Source: Agelaius tricolor
Taxonomy: Eukaryota > Chordata > Aves > Passeriformes > Icteridae
Direction: 5' to 3'
Assembly (NCBI GenBank): GCA_023055355.1
Contig: JALJCS010000004.1
Span: 33,846,244-33,910,243, forward strand
Length of the DNA stretch: 64,000 nt
The position numbers were made by a program, and so were the translations under genes. How positions within the stretch are numbered: position 1 is the stretch's first letter; each line of letters begins with the position of its first letter. The notes under the pieces were generated by a model. The model made no database searches. It saw nothing but the letters and a program-made list of their open reading frames with translations, and had not been told where the DNA came from. Below are positions 44,461 through 57,318 of the stretch, in pieces.

Positions 44461-44610
44461 TTAAAAACAAAAAAACCCAACAACAACAAAAACAAAACAA
44501 AAACAAAAACCAAAAAACCAAAAAACAAACAAAAAAACCCAAAAAACAAACAAACAAAAAACCCCAAAAAAACCCAAAAAAACCCCACAAAACAAACCAA
44601 AAACAAAGTA
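44461..44610. repeat. (CAAAA)n / (CAAAC)n simple repeat
   Basis: About 150 bases of interrupted A-rich pentamer and tetramer units (AACAA, CAAAAA). Long frames across it on both strands (Lys/Asn-rich or Phe/Val-rich) are compositional. Confidence 0.9.
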
Positions 44611-47600
44611 ACAAAAAATCTTGCGTCTGATTTCTTTAATTAAAGGAGACAGGGTAGTATCACAAGAAGACATGCAACTTCTCTCTCAAACCCACCTTAG
44701 GCAGGTAAGGTTCTTAGTCATATGCCAAATTAGCCACCTGTGTAACACCACTGGCATTTTACTCAGGTGATTTAAATTAGATAATATATTAGATCGCTTA
44801 TTTAATCAACAACTAAGTATACAAGCTACTTAGGTATACAAATTACTGACCTGTTATTTACATTTTTCTACAGTCTCACATTTTAATGAGATTGTCTGGT
44901 TTTTTGAAGAACACTTCCTTTAGTAGGGAGTTTTAGAAACTAATGTGCACAAATGTTTCCTACAATGAAAATGTGCCAGACATATGCTAAATTAAAATTC
45001 TGTGTTTGAGACTGATCAAAATAAACACAATTAATAAATTTGGAAAACTAGTTTTTCTTAAAGAAACCTCTCATGCCTCCCCTCTCCAATTCAACGTGAC
45101 TATATCCATACATAAAATTAAAACCATTCTAATCATTGAAAATAATTAACATGTATAATTAACAAGACAGAAAGATACAGCCAGGTGGGATTATTACTTC
45201 ATTAATCTGCCTCTCTCTGACATATATCTGATATTTCCACTGCTCAGCACTCACTCTTCTTTCTAATTTCCCACTTTCCTTTACCTTTTCTTCACTACAT
45301 GACAAACCTGTTTAGGGGCTAGGAAAAAAACACCAAACTCCACAGATACCCCTAATGACCCACCTTTCCTCTCTGGTCACTACTATTTCTCCCTTCCATG
45401 CCGTAGCAGTTTGAAGCTGTTGGTGTGCAGTTCTCCAGCTCCACCCTCAGTACTCTCCAGTTTTGCTTCTGCAGTTTAGGCCTTACACCATCTGCTCCTA
45501 AAGACCTTGATGACCTTCTTATAGCACTCATCACTTAGAGCCCCCACAGCCTCTCTCCACAGGTGGTTGATGGGCCACCTGGAACATACACAGCCACACT
45601 ACTCTTACTCCTGCTCATGTGCTATAATTTCCATAGGTTTACCTCCTGCTTCTCCAGGAACCTAACAAGGCAACATTCTGAAGCTTAATTTGCTGCTTGA
45701 TATCAAAAGATTATCTCTTACTCCCACTTGGAACCTGCATTTCTTGGCAACTCCTTCCATTTTCAAACCTTCATATCCTTCTCTAACGTTATCCCACTGG
45801 TTTACAAGGGCCATCTCATAAATACATCTAGTGATTTCAGAGATAAGGACAATAAAGAAAGCTCTTTTTCTAACACCCTTAGGGAAAAAAAAAGAAAGGG
45901 ACAATAAAACCCACCAAATCTGGGTAGACAGCTGGTGGACTATCAAACCTAACATCACTAATCTAACACCACAGTGAGACTGGAGTTGCAGTCACCCTAT
46001 GTCCACATTTGCATCTATTTTTAAAATGCTTGGCTGCACTGTCCTATCCCCTATCCCCACAACTGGGGCAGACGTCAAAGCTGCACAGATTAGATTAGCA
46101 ATCATAGGTATATGTTAGCAAAGTCTAATGAGTTACTTCTCATCAGCCAAATAACAGCAACTCTCTGTGGCTGTTTCGAGAATATTCCACATGGAAATTC
46201 AAGTGATGGTGCCTATGGCTACTAACAACGAGGAGCAGGTGATTAATCTTTGCAATCACAGTCTCCATATCCAAGGAGTTACTAAAACAGTTGTCTGAAC
46301 TACAACTATGCCACATGAAGTCTGGCTTTCAGCAGACAAGCTGTAGGAAAATTCAACAGTTAAGTAGTATGCAATCTCTTTTTTCTTGTTTAAATTATCT
46401 GTAGGTGGTTTTGCTGGTTTTGCCTGCTTTTTAATGTCATTTGCAGCAGGAAACGTACAACTAAGAAAACAGCATACAACTAAGAAAGCAGCAACTGCCT
46501 TGGTTTTGCAGGGGATTCAAATGAAAATGCAGAAAGGGGAATAGGAATTAACATGAGATGTTCCTGGACACAGAATTGCAAATAAACAAGGCTGCAACAA
46601 GAGATCCTTGTCAGCCAACCATAAAACTTCCTTGCAAACCAGAGATGTTCCAGACTCTCATTGTATGGCCCTATGGGCCATTTACAACTGCCTGAGCATC
46701 AGAATTCTGAAAGCAGTAAGACAGTAAATATAACACATTTGGAGCAGCAAGTATTTAAACCTCATCATAGATTAAAAATTTCTATTTTTCCCAGAAAGTG
46801 AATAGGCAGCTATCTCCAAATTCTTGATCCAACTCTAGTATTTTGAAGATACTACAATTATCTTCAGAAGATGACAGATGCCTAAAAAACTACTGTTTCA
46901 AATGAGCAAGTTCTGAATTTTACCTGCTACTTGTGCTCAGTGTCCAATCATAGCAAGTTTTTCAGTTTCTTTGCACAACAAATGATAAACTACAACAAAG
47001 TGATGAACTTCACAGGCATGCACACAAAGTAGTTTGTGGACTTACCAAAACAGTGTGGGATCGCTTCAAAATAACTAGAGACACAGATAATTAGAAAGAA
47101 TTTTACCTTGCCTTTCTCAAAGGAAAGCTAAGGTGAAAATCATATGTCAAGATTGTAACACAACAAAAACATTTTTGTCTAAAAACAAAGGCTTTTAGAC
47201 AACATGCTTGGGTCACAGACCAGATAGGGAGTCATTACTGAGTCCCAGTCTGAGCCCAGTCATGTTAGGAAGATATTACAAGTTATCATCCCAGGTGACA
47301 GAGACAATTCTCACAAAAACAGTAATAGCTGTAAGCGGCCCCATATGTCCATACAAAACAGCACCTTTACTTCCTCAGCTTTACAAAGGCCACAAAAACT
47401 GACTGTCTCTGTCTAGCTCTGTCAGTTGTAGTCAGCAGCGACTGTGTTTATCTTCTTCATCCCATCTTCAGAAGGATGGAAAAAAGGCACACGTGGACTA
47501 AAACTGGAAAATTAGAAGTAAACCATGTCCTCTGAAAAATAAACAAGTAAAATAATATGCAAGCCTCATATCAATACAATTAAAAAGCTAGGAAAGAGTC

Positions 47601-50600
47601 AGACATCTTGTAAGCTGCTCTAGCTAGTAGGAAAAAAAAAGGTTAGGAAGGTCTGGTATTTGTTTGTGTAGAAATCCTGCTCCCATAACAAAGGAAGAAT
47701 AAAACATCAAAAAGAATATTTCATTCCCAAAATCAGAATCAAGAATCTGTTCTGACTGACAGAATCAACTGACTTACGTCTCTCTTCCTCAAAATGAACC
47801 TCTTCTCCCCAGTATTCATACTTCCTTGTCATCCAAACAAATATTTAACAAAATTCTTAGTAGATTGATTCCTGAGCAGTTGTGTGTTTGCCTTTTATTT
47901 CAGTAGTCTTATACTTGTGGATGGTTAATTTTTGTTTCCCACAATTGTCTGGATATAGCCACTGCTGGTTTTGTTCTACCCATGACAGCCATGTTATAAA
48001 AACCCATCCATTAATGTGAATCCACAAGGTATCACTAAACATGTTACTACAGGACTCAAGATCTATGTCTGCAAACTTTAGCAAGAATGTCTCTAATAGC
48101 AGAAAGGAATTCACACACAACCTTCTCCCTGGTGTCATCTGTCCTCATCACCATCAGCAATCATCCTGACATTCCAAGAACTCACAAACTTCTGTCAGCA
48201 CACTGCACTTCCCCTGCTTCTCACTGTAATACATGCTTGTAAGACTGGAACTTTTAAGCTATATCTTCTAGTACCTAGGCTATCCTGTTACAGGCGTACT
48301 TGAATTTTTGAAAATAAAAACTAATGAACAAACTGTTTTAAAAGCTTCAGTTACTTGCCTTCTCTGGAAATGCAGACATTGCTTGATTGTTAGTGGTGGG
48401 TTTGGATAACGTAAGTAAGCTACTCATACTTCTGAACATACCACCTTACTGTACTTTGTTAAAAAGCAAACAAAACCCCCCAACCCAACAAAAAACCCCT
48501 CACAACAAAAAGTACTAGTATTACTAGAAAAAAGTATTCATACTGCTGACACATTATACTACCTTAAATTAGTGCTCAGCTTAAGAAGGAGTTGCCAGGA
48601 ATCAGCTTATTATCTCCTGCTCCTTCAAAAAACTCCTCTCTGCAGCTTCAGACTAAATGTTGACAACATAAACTCCCAGTGTTGAGGTATCAAAAGAAAT
48701 AAATTATTCCAACATTTTAAAATCCTATAAAGTTGTCTGTGCTGCACTGTAGTAACATTTACATTGCTACTGTTAAAATCCCCCACTATTTTATCATTAT
48801 CAACTCACAAATTACTCAAATTCCCCAGTTATGGTTACTGCTGCCTAACTCTACAACAGCTGTGAGAAGTATTATTCAACCTAGGAAACATTTCTATTTG
48901 CAGAATATGCTGGCTGCAAAAGAGCTAGACAAAAACTGGTCTTCCAGCAAAGCACTCGCTAACTTAAGCACACTTCACATTTTTACACCTGGTGTTTTAG
49001 GAGCACGAAGGCAGTTAGGGTGAAGACAGCATTTCATACCATTCGAAGTTCACCGATTCTCCGTGCTGGGGAAAGGCTGGTGCTGCTGCAGGCTCACAGC
49101 CACTGCCGCACCAGAACTTCTGAGCTGGGTGTATTCTTCTAGCACTGCCTCAGGGGCTACTGATTCGGCAGAGACCACACCTTTACTGATTATTCTTCCC
49201 CTTCAGTAATCCACAGAATTAAAGAAACCTAATTAACCACCTTTATTTTACATGTTTTGATGAAGCTTAGAAGAAAGGATAACAGTGAATTCAATTCATC
49301 CTGGTCCATAAAAAATTTCTAATTATAAGCAGTGGCAAGAGATGTAATTACAGAGATGCCCTGTCCTACAGTATTCTGACACAAAATGTTAATGTGCACA
49401 AAAAAAAAAAAAAGACAAAGAGAGAGACAGCTCAGATTTGAAAACAAAACAAAAATCATAACTATTACTTTCAATAACTGTACAACATACAGTTCAGTAT
49501 ACAATTCAGAGAAATGGATTTTCCTAGATTTTCAATTCAAGGAATCATTCGGAACTTACAGACTTATCATTCAAAACAATAGTAGGTTTTCCAGTTCACT
49601 TTGAAGGCAAAGAAACAGATATGCTAGTCCTGATAGTTCTCACTAATTTTATTGGGATTTTAGTAAAGATTTGAAAGCTCATGACTCTTTTGGGACAGGA
49701 TTTTTTACATATTTTAGCAAGCTATTTAAAAGCTTCTCTGAAATCTCAGAGTCACTAGAGAACACCAACTAAATTTATAATGATTAAATAAATATATGCT
49801 GTCACATCCCATTGTTCAGGGAAAAAAAATCAGCAATAGCAGACAAAACTGCAAGAGTACGAGAGAATAGCTACAAAGACACTGCTTATGCCATTTTGGT
49901 TATGTTTAAAACAATGCAGTAGAGGAAATACATAAGAGCAGGCTTTTCCACTCAGACTTGTTTAATCCATGCTGCACCACCTGGAAGCATACGTTTGAGA
50001 GGAGGGTTGAATTTTGATTGAATAATTTTTTTTTTTTAATCTGTTTCTATTGTAAGAAAATTATTTTTGTTGTTTTTCAACAGCTTACAAAATGATTACC
50101 CGAGAGACATTGACTGACAAAAGCAGTTCCAAAGTGCACACCTCTACCACTGCGGCCCCAAACATTCACAGACAAAAAGATGACAGTGGCTTTCTGGAAT
50201 GTATAGTTGATACAATGTGATGGATAAGCTACAACCTTGAGAGTCAGGAGTAAAGTATTTATCTGCGAGGAAACAAGAAGCTGGTATTTTGCATGGAAAA
50301 ATATTTAAGGAATGCCCATGTGAAAATAAGCCTTAGTAGACATCACTTCAGCTCTAATGCCACATTTATACTTGCAGTTTAGAAACATAATTGGCAACAG
50401 CTTTAAATGATCACCACTACTTGATATTCATTGCTTGACAGAAAATACAGACTGATATCAAATCTTATCATATCTAAGAACGTAAAACAATGGAAGAACA
50501 CTTCTACTCTGATAAATTTCTCTAGAATCATCAAATCTCATGTTTGTCCTTTAGTGATTTTGCATCAAACACAGGGAAAAAGAAAAAAGCATTAATAAGT

Positions 50601-51984
50601 GTTAGCCTTAGTACAGAAATGAAGTTCCTCTGTCTTTCACTGGCAAAGACTCTGCACTGGACTAGATATGCAAGTACAACTATTTAAAACAAATTTTTGC
50701 TAATATGAATTGCGGATAAGAAGAGCTTTAAGATAATTTTGAATGGTATTATCTTTACAACACTAACAGAGATTAAAAAAGGAAAAAAACCCTGCACAAA
50801 CACATAAACCTCCACCTTTTTTATTATTAAATCAAAGAAATATTATCTACCTTGATGTGCATACTGAATAAATTGAGTATTTTCCAATTCATTTTGTAAA
50901 GTGTCTAGTTATGTAACACTCCAAAAAGAGTTCTGGATCACGCACTGCTAAAGAGATATTGTAAACGTACAGTAGAATCCCATCTTAATTACTCATCCTG
51001 CACAACAGGAAAGAAAGACATTGTAAAACATTTGATTCTGCATAAAGAAAATTATAACGAACATCAGACTGGAGAAGGAGAAACAAGGAAAGGATTTAAA
51101 ACCTGCCTATATTAGCGGCTCTTAAAAAACAGTGTTGAAATTGAGATGCTCGCTGACATTAATAACACTTGAATTTGAACATTAATTTTATAAACCACTC
51201 TCTGCCCTAACATTTTTCCACTATGAAATAGGTGATGAATGTTTTTTTCACTAGCCACCAAGAGAAAAAACAAGAAGTTCTTTGGACCTAGAGGAGGTCA
51301 ATTAAACAAGAAGAGGTACCAATGTGGTTGAAGAAACAGATGCACTCAGTTCCTATAGAGTTTGAAGGAGGAGGAAAACCACGGTCACTCTAATCTGCAG
51401 CAATCTTTTATAGGTCCTCCAGTGAGGCAGCACTGATTTTATTATAATGATCACTCTGACACAATACTTATTCCCCATACAAACTGGTGAGCTTTGTACT
51501 AGGCTATGACCAATGGTACAGCCCAATGTATAAAATGAGTAAATGCAATTATGCAGAACAAGAAAAGAGTTCCCTCCTCCTGTGTTGCATGTACACAAAA
51601 AAGCAAGTATCAGCTGAACAGTGTCTCCACACCAAAGGTTATGTTTCTAAATTTCTGACTATTAATAACTGAAAACTCCACAGCTCAGAAGAAATGAAAG
51701 ATAATTTTTTAGATAATCTTTTCTTCTAAATAGAGCATTAATACATGTATTAAATTGGTGAGTTAATATATTTTGTTTTCCATTAATGCTAGTAAAACCT
51801 TTTGCTCTAGCTCTCAGTGCAATCCACTTTCTCAGGCTGCATTTAACAATCATAAGCAGGATAGCAGTGCTACGTCAATGGATATCTTAGGCAAGATGCT
51901 TCCCTATGTTTTAAGAGGAATGAACCAACCCTACCTCAAAATAAAATTGCAGAAGACTTACACATCATACGTAGGAAAACAGAA

Positions 51985-52042
51985 GAGTGTGTGCGTGTGT
52001 GCAATTGCGTGTGTCCACATGTATTTGCACACGTACACACAG
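51985..52042. repeat. Imperfect TG/CA tract
   Basis: Alternating purine-pyrimidine sequence (GTGTGTGCGTGTGTGC, then CACACGTACACACA) next to the CpG island. Such tracts can adopt left-handed DNA; function unknown. Confidence 0.6.
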
Positions 52043-52184
52043 CCATCTTTGTGGGAGACAGCAACTGTAGCATTGCAATTACTGTTTTCATACATGCGTA
52101 GAGGCGTATAGATGTATAAATGGCTCTTACACGTGTGCGTGGCTATAACATGTAAATTTCAACGCTACAATAGAAGACCCCACA

Positions 52185-52975
52185 AAAGATGGCTGGTCCT
52201 GGCCAACACGGAATGGCCTGGGCCAGAACTCACACCGAACTCGGCGTGCCGCAAGCTCCGCCAAGGCCGGGGGAAGCTCGGGGGGTCGAGCTCGGCCAGC
52301 GCCCGCCGCGGGGGAGCCGGGCCGGTCCCACTGCGCGGCCGAGCCGCCTCCGCCCACCGCCCGCCGGCCCGGCGCGGCCCTGCCCGCCCGCGATGGCAGC
52401 GGCGGGGTCGGGCACTGCCCCGGGGCGGGAGAGCGCGCCCGGGGGGCGGCGGCTGCGGCGCGGGCGGGGATGCGGACGGACACCTGGAGCCCGCGGCGGA
52501 CGAGGGGCCGCGGGCAGCGGCCAGCCCAGCCCGCCCATCGCCTCCCGCCGAGCGCCCCCGGGCCGCCGCCGAGCGCCCCCCGCGCCCTGCCCGCCGGGCC
52601 CGGCTAGGCTGCGGAGATGCGGGACGCCTCGGCAGGTCACCGCGACACCCCGCCGCGCCTCACCTCAGCCGGCCGGGCAGCCTGCCGCGGCGGCGCGGGG
52701 ATAAACGGAGAAGGAGGCGGAGGCGGCCGGGCTCCCTAACAGCGTTCACGGCACACCCCCACTCACCTCCGGCTTCGCCCGGTCCTGCTGCCCGGCGCCT
52801 GATATCATCTCCCCCGGCGGCCTCCCCGCCCCTCGCCGCTGACGCACTCCCGCTGATACGCCTGGAGCCGCCGCCGCTCGCCCCGCGCCGCCCGCCATGA
52901 CGGCTGCGGGGACCCCGCATCGCCCCCCCGGCCGCGGCGGGGTGTGGTACCCCGGCACTACTCCCTGTGTGCCAC
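52185..52975. promoter_or_regulatory. FAM169A: CpG island, probable FAM169A promoter
   Basis: A roughly 800-bp block with very high G+C and many CpG dinucleotides, in contrast with the AT-rich flanks. It lies at the upstream end of FAM169A. No TATA box is obvious, as usual for CpG-island promoters. Long open frames on both strands here are expected from G+C-rich sequence and are not called as genes. It may fire in both directions. Confidence 0.8.
52767..52900 (-). other. FAM169A: Candidate FAM169A non-coding exon 1
   Basis: A minus-strand donor GAG|GTGAGT at 52761-52766 lies within the CpG island and would end the 5' UTR exon. A second candidate donor GAG|GTGAGG is at 52660-52663. The transcription start cannot be placed from sequence; 52900 is only indicative. 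Confidence 0.4.
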
Positions 52976-53698
52976 GGCCAGCCTCACGGGCAGGCGGGGT
53001 ACCCACGCCATCGCTCAGCACCGCTGGGCTGGTGACACCTGTCCTGGGGCCCTGGCATACAGAGGGAGCCCGGAGCTGCCTCAGAGATCTGTGGTACTCG
53101 CAAGGAGAACGGAGAAAGGCCGTGCATCGTCTCCTGGTGCTGGGTAGCTCACCACAAGCTAGGGGTGAAATATCCCCTTTGCAGGAAAGGTGACCTCATG
53201 GACTCGGGCAGTAAGGATTGCTTCCGCATTTCCATCAACTCACCGTGGACCAGCCCAAGCCCTCACCCCTCCTCCTGTTACCAAATTGGGGTGCTGATTA
53301 AACTCAGTTACTCAGAAGCCTATTTTCTAAACAGAAACATTAATCCCTGTTCCCCAGCACTGACCACCACTGGCCACAGCACCTGAGTATCCACCCCCAA
53401 GAAGACCTGTATGCCAGGAAACCAAAGAACACCGAAATCAAATGAAGGAGTTGGTGAGAGGACAGCACTTGCCCTTGGCTCTGGCTGTAAAATGTACCCT
53501 TGTTTTATAGGTACGATGATTTGTTCTGAGAATGAGAAGTAGTAGGTGCACATCTGTGATAACATCCATGGAACAAAGGAGGCTGGGCCCAAACTGGGGT
53601 CACTGCCCAGAGGCAGCAGTCATTTCAAGGGCTTCTAAGTGTTATTTACCAAAGACAGCTCTGTATTCGGTGTATTTATGATTATATGCTTGTCCAAA
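52976..53698. other. Upstream flank, nothing recognised
   Basis: Moderate G+C sequence between the CpG island and an LTR. Small reading frames but no splice or family support. Confidence 0.4.
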
Positions 53699-55303
53699 TG
53701 TATTAGATTGGTGTAACAAGGTTTCGGTCATGGGGAGGCTGCAGGAATGAGCACTCTGATAAGCTGCCAGGAACTTCCCCTGTGTCTGACAGAGCCCCCG
53801 CCAGATGACTCCAAGTTGGACCTGCCACTGGCCAACGCTGAGCCCATCAGTGATTATGGTAGCACCTCAGGGGTCATATATTTGAGAAGGGAGAAAACAA
53901 CCTGCACACCTCCAGCCCAAGAGAGGAATGAAAACATATGGGAGAAGAAGACTAAAGCTATTAGAAAACATCCAAAGGAGAGCAACTAAGATGGTGAAGG
54001 ACCTTTAGGGGAAGACTTATAAGTAACACCTGACATCACTTGGTCTGTTCAGCCTGGAGAAGAGACTGAAGTGTGACCTCATTGTGGTTACCAGCTTCCT
54101 AATGAGGGGAAGAGGAGGGGCAGGCACTGCTTTCTTCTCTGTGGTGAAGAATGGCAGGACCCAAGGGAATGGCCTGGAGTTGTGTCAGGGGAGGTTTAGG
54201 TTGGATATTAGGTTGGATTTGGTTCTTCACCCAGGGTTGGTTGGTGACTGGAAGAGGGTCCCCAGGGTAGTGGTCATAGCACAAATCTGATAGAGCTCAA
54301 GGAGGGTTTGGACAATGCCCTCAGGCACATGGTGTGACTCTTGGGTATGGTTCTGTGCAGAGCCAGGAGTTGGACTCCATGGTCCTTGTGGGCCCCTTCC
54401 AACTCAGCATATTCTGTGATTCTGTGAGAAACAGCTCTGCAGACACTGAGGACTGTGAAGAAGGAGTGGAGGAGGTGCCACAGGCACCAGAGCAGATGTT
54501 CCCCTGCCACGTGTGGTGAAGACCTACAGCCCATGGTGGAACATGAGATCCACTTGAAACCTGTGGTGGATCACTCACACTGGAGCGGGTGAATGCCCAA
54601 AGAAGGCCTGTGATCCCATGGTAAACCCATGTTGGAGCTTCTGCCATGACCTGTGGACTTCTGTCAGGATCTATGGACCTGTGGAGAGACTAGCCCATGC
54701 TGGAGCAAGTTTTCTACCAGGGCTTGTGATCCCAGGGACAACACAGCCTGAGGCAGTCTGCTCCTGAAGGACTGCACTTCAAGGAAGGAACCCACGCTGG
54801 GGCAGGTTTTGAAGAACAGAAACCCATGGGAAGAGCTTATACTGCAAAACAGGGAGGAGTGTATTCCTTAAGAGGGGCCCCATGCTGGAGCAGGGAAAAG
54901 TGTGAGGAGTCCTTCCCCTGATGACACAGCAGTAGAGACAGCATATGGTGAACTGACCACAACCCCCATTCCTGTCACCCTGTGCTGCTTGGGTGGAGGA
55001 GGTAGAGAAAATCAGGAGTGAAGCTGAGTTTGGGAAGAAGGAATGGGTTGTGGCCAACCCATCTAAGATTTGGGGTTATTTCTCATTTTCCTACTCTGAC
55101 AGGATTGCTAATAAATCAAATTAATTTTCCTCAAACTTGAATCTGTTTGGCCCATAGCAGCAATAGGTGAGTGATCTCTCCCTGCCCTTATGTTGACTCA
55201 GAAGCCTTTTTGTTATACTTTTTCTTGCCTGTCCAGATGAGAAAGGGAGAGACAGAGCAGCTTTGGTGGGCACCTGGCATCCAGGCATGGTGAACCCATC
55301 AAA
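53699..55303 (+). mobile_element. Avian LTR interrupted by a CR1
   Basis: The LTR starts TGTATTAGATTGGTG at 53699 and ends GGTGAACCCATCAAA at 55303. The 5-base flanks CCAAA and CTAAA match at four positions. A CR1 (about 53947-54422) splits it. The interrupted LTR itself totals about 1.1 kb. A TATA-like CATATATTTGA lies near 53875 and AATAAA at 55110-55115, which sets the + orientation. It belongs to the same family as the LTR at 57966-58839. No internal retroviral part adjoins, so it is a solo LTR. Confidence 0.75.
53947..54422 (+). mobile_element. CR1 LINE fragment nested in an LTR
   Basis: CR1 3' region with AAAGGAGAGCAACTAAGATGG, TGTTCAGCCTGGAGAAGAGA, GAGTTGGACTCCATGGTCCT and CCTTCCAACTCAGCATATTC, ending in ATTCTGTGATTCTGTG. 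The LTR words on both sides overlap (TATGGGAGAA before, TGTGAGAAAC after), which fits insertion with a short target duplication. Confidence 0.85.
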
Positions 55304-56211
55304 CTAAAATGATGTAACTTTGCTGAAACAGATTACAAGTCAGGGGCTGGGATGAAGCATCAACAGAACTTTTTTGAATGAGCAGTCATCTTAAAACTCC
55401 ATTTATGACAAGCTTTGACAAAGTTCTCTCTCTCAAAGTTTCTCTTTTCTAGAGAAAATGGTCAATGTTTATGCTCTCCTAATTTCCTCTCCTAGTTAGA
55501 GTAATACTGATTATATTTTACACTTGCATTTCAAAGGAAAACTTTTTTAGTGCAGCATTATGTAGTGGAAATTGTTCTGCAGTATGTAGTATGCAAAATA
55601 AGATATCTTAAAGGAATAAGATTATGAACTAAACCTGGCAGGAAATTCCTAAAATAAGGTCCTCTGCTTCCTGTATTTTTTGCTTTCACAACAAATGAAT
55701 GAAAGAACATAGAAATTGGTGGTAGTTTTCTACCTGAATTGTTGTTAACAGTTTCATCAAAGAACCAAGAACCTTTGGACTTCTTTGGAGAAAAACTTTT
55801 TGTCCATGGTCATTTACTAGACATTTTAAAGGAGACTTGGACATGCACAATGTAATTTAATAAAAGTATTTGCCTTCTCAGTTGTTTGAGATATGGACAT
55901 GCTATTAAAATCCTCTCATAAAACCTTTCAGGAGAGGAAATAAAAGGCAAAAAAATTAATTCATGCAGAAATTCTCCAATAAATTACTGCCTTTGCAGGT
56001 CATCTCCAATATTGCTTAGAAACACATTTGCATGTAAATTTGTTTTTAAACTATTATTATTTATATCATGCCACCTCTTGTATCTGGAAGAATCTCCATG
56101 CAAACCCCTCAAATAAATAATGTATTTTCTACTGTTGTGAGAGTTACAGAGATCTTGACAAAAGATTCTTGTTTAAGACTAGTGCTTTTATCAAATTAAT
56201 CTCAATGGGGT
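55304..56211. other. Intergenic, nothing recognised
   Basis: AT-rich, with no gene or repeat recognised. Confidence 0.4.
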
Positions 56212-56277
56212 TTCTCCCTCTCCCTCTCCCTCTCCCTCTCCCTCTCCCTCTCCCTCTCCCTCTCCCTTCCCTTCCCT
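56212..56277. repeat. (CCCTCT)n hexanucleotide repeat
   Basis: About nine pure units of CTCCCT followed by CCTTCC variants. An uninterrupted polypyrimidine/polypurine tract of this kind may form triplex DNA and is likely length-polymorphic. Confidence 0.95.
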
Positions 56278-56422
56278 CATGCTTATATAGTAAATTTTTA
56301 GAAGCATGTTAAACCTCACTAGTACAAGTACCCACACCAATAACATTAAGTAAGTGCAGTGGAGACCTTACAGACTACAGTACATAGTGCTAGGATGATC
56401 CTCTGAATATATGTGCTGTAGA

Positions 56423-56423
<1 letters not shown>

Positions 56424-56459
<36 letters not shown>
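56424..56459. repeat. (CA)18 microsatellite
   Basis: Eighteen uninterrupted CA dinucleotides, a typical variable microsatellite. Confidence 0.97.
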
Positions 56460-56460
<1 letters not shown>

Positions 56461-57054
56461 TCCCATCTGCCACAAGGAGACTTTGGATCTCTTTCAACAT
56501 TTTGGATTCCCATGGCAATTTTTACCTGGAAGACCATACACCATGACATTCATGGTAGTATATAGAAGAAGGTTATGCTCCCACAACTAAAAAGTTTGTC
56601 AAACCTTTGCATTAAAAAGAGAATGGATGTAGACATGGAAGGTCTTACATCTTACCCTGTATTTTCACACTTCTGCCTCTGGTATCTTAGCACAATTGAT
56701 ACCTTCCAAGGAATGTCAGACTGGAAGAAACCCCAGTAAATTGTCTGGCACATCTCACTGTCAGATGTTTTTTCTAGGCTAATTTTTCATCTCTAGTGAC
56801 AAGATGCCTGCAGCTTGCCTAAGGAGACTTCCAGACTAAAGGTTTTTCCAGTAAAAGCAACTAAAAGGAAAGGTAGCAGGTTCGAATTAGCCACAGTCAT
56901 GAACAGTGTCTTCTAAATGGCAAGCACACTGTGCAGCATGCCCAATAGGAGCGTGCCAGTGTAGCTACCAGACATGCATCTGAACATGCATTCAGCATAA
57001 CTCCTGTGACTTGTACTCCAAACATTCATTCAAGTGACACAGGTGCTTGGAAAC

Positions 57055-57246
57055 ACAGAATCATAGAATTTTCTGGGTTGGAAAGGAGCTTTAAAGATCA
57101 TCTAGTTCAACTGCCTCTGCTTTGAGCAGGGACATCTTCCACCAGACCAGATTAACCAGAGCTGTCTGCCTTGACCTTGAGCATTTTGAAAATGGGGCAT
57201 CAATAACTTCCCTGGGCAGCCTGGTCCAGTGTCTCACTACCCTCAC
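57055..57246 (-). mobile_element. CR1 LINE fragment, minus strand
   Basis: The + strand begins CACAGAATCATAGAATTTTC and continues GGTTGGAAAGGAGCTTTAAA, GATCATCTAGTTCAACTGCC and CCTGGGCAGCCTGGTCCAGT, the reverse complement of the CR1 3' end. It is 5'-truncated and abuts an A-rich repeat. Confidence 0.92.
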
Positions 57247-57318
57247 AAAAACCAAAACCAAACCAAACCAACCAGCCAAACAAAAAAAACAAAAAAAAAC
57301 CCAAACAAACAAACACCC
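57247..57318. repeat. A-rich simple repeat (CCAAA/CAAA)n
   Basis: Interrupted CCAAA, CAAA and AAAAC units directly following the CR1 fragment. Confidence 0.85.

Larger units (their letters stand above)
38097..52760 (-). other. FAM169A: FAM169A intron 1
   Basis: About 14.7 kb of mostly AT-rich DNA between the CpG-island exon and the first coding exon. Apart from simple repeats (44461-44610; T and A runs), a perfect inverted repeat (41337-41376) and an unexplained minus-strand ORF pair (39474-40003), I recognise no LTR, LINE or exon. A more G+C-rich patch lies near 49040-49180. Alternative 5' UTR exons could be hidden here; I cannot see them reliably. Confidence 0.5.

Noticed and set aside
47857..48138. 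93-codon minus-strand frame with Trp-rich middle
   Set aside because: Composition is more protein-like than most, but I find no family, no flanking splice sites fitting FAM169A, and no repeats; not enough to call a gene.
52112..52900. 262-codon + strand frame and several overlapping frames across the CpG island
   Set aside because: Composition is Arg/Pro/Ala/Gly in all frames, as expected from G+C-rich DNA with few stop codons. No family resemblance, and frames are open on both strands.
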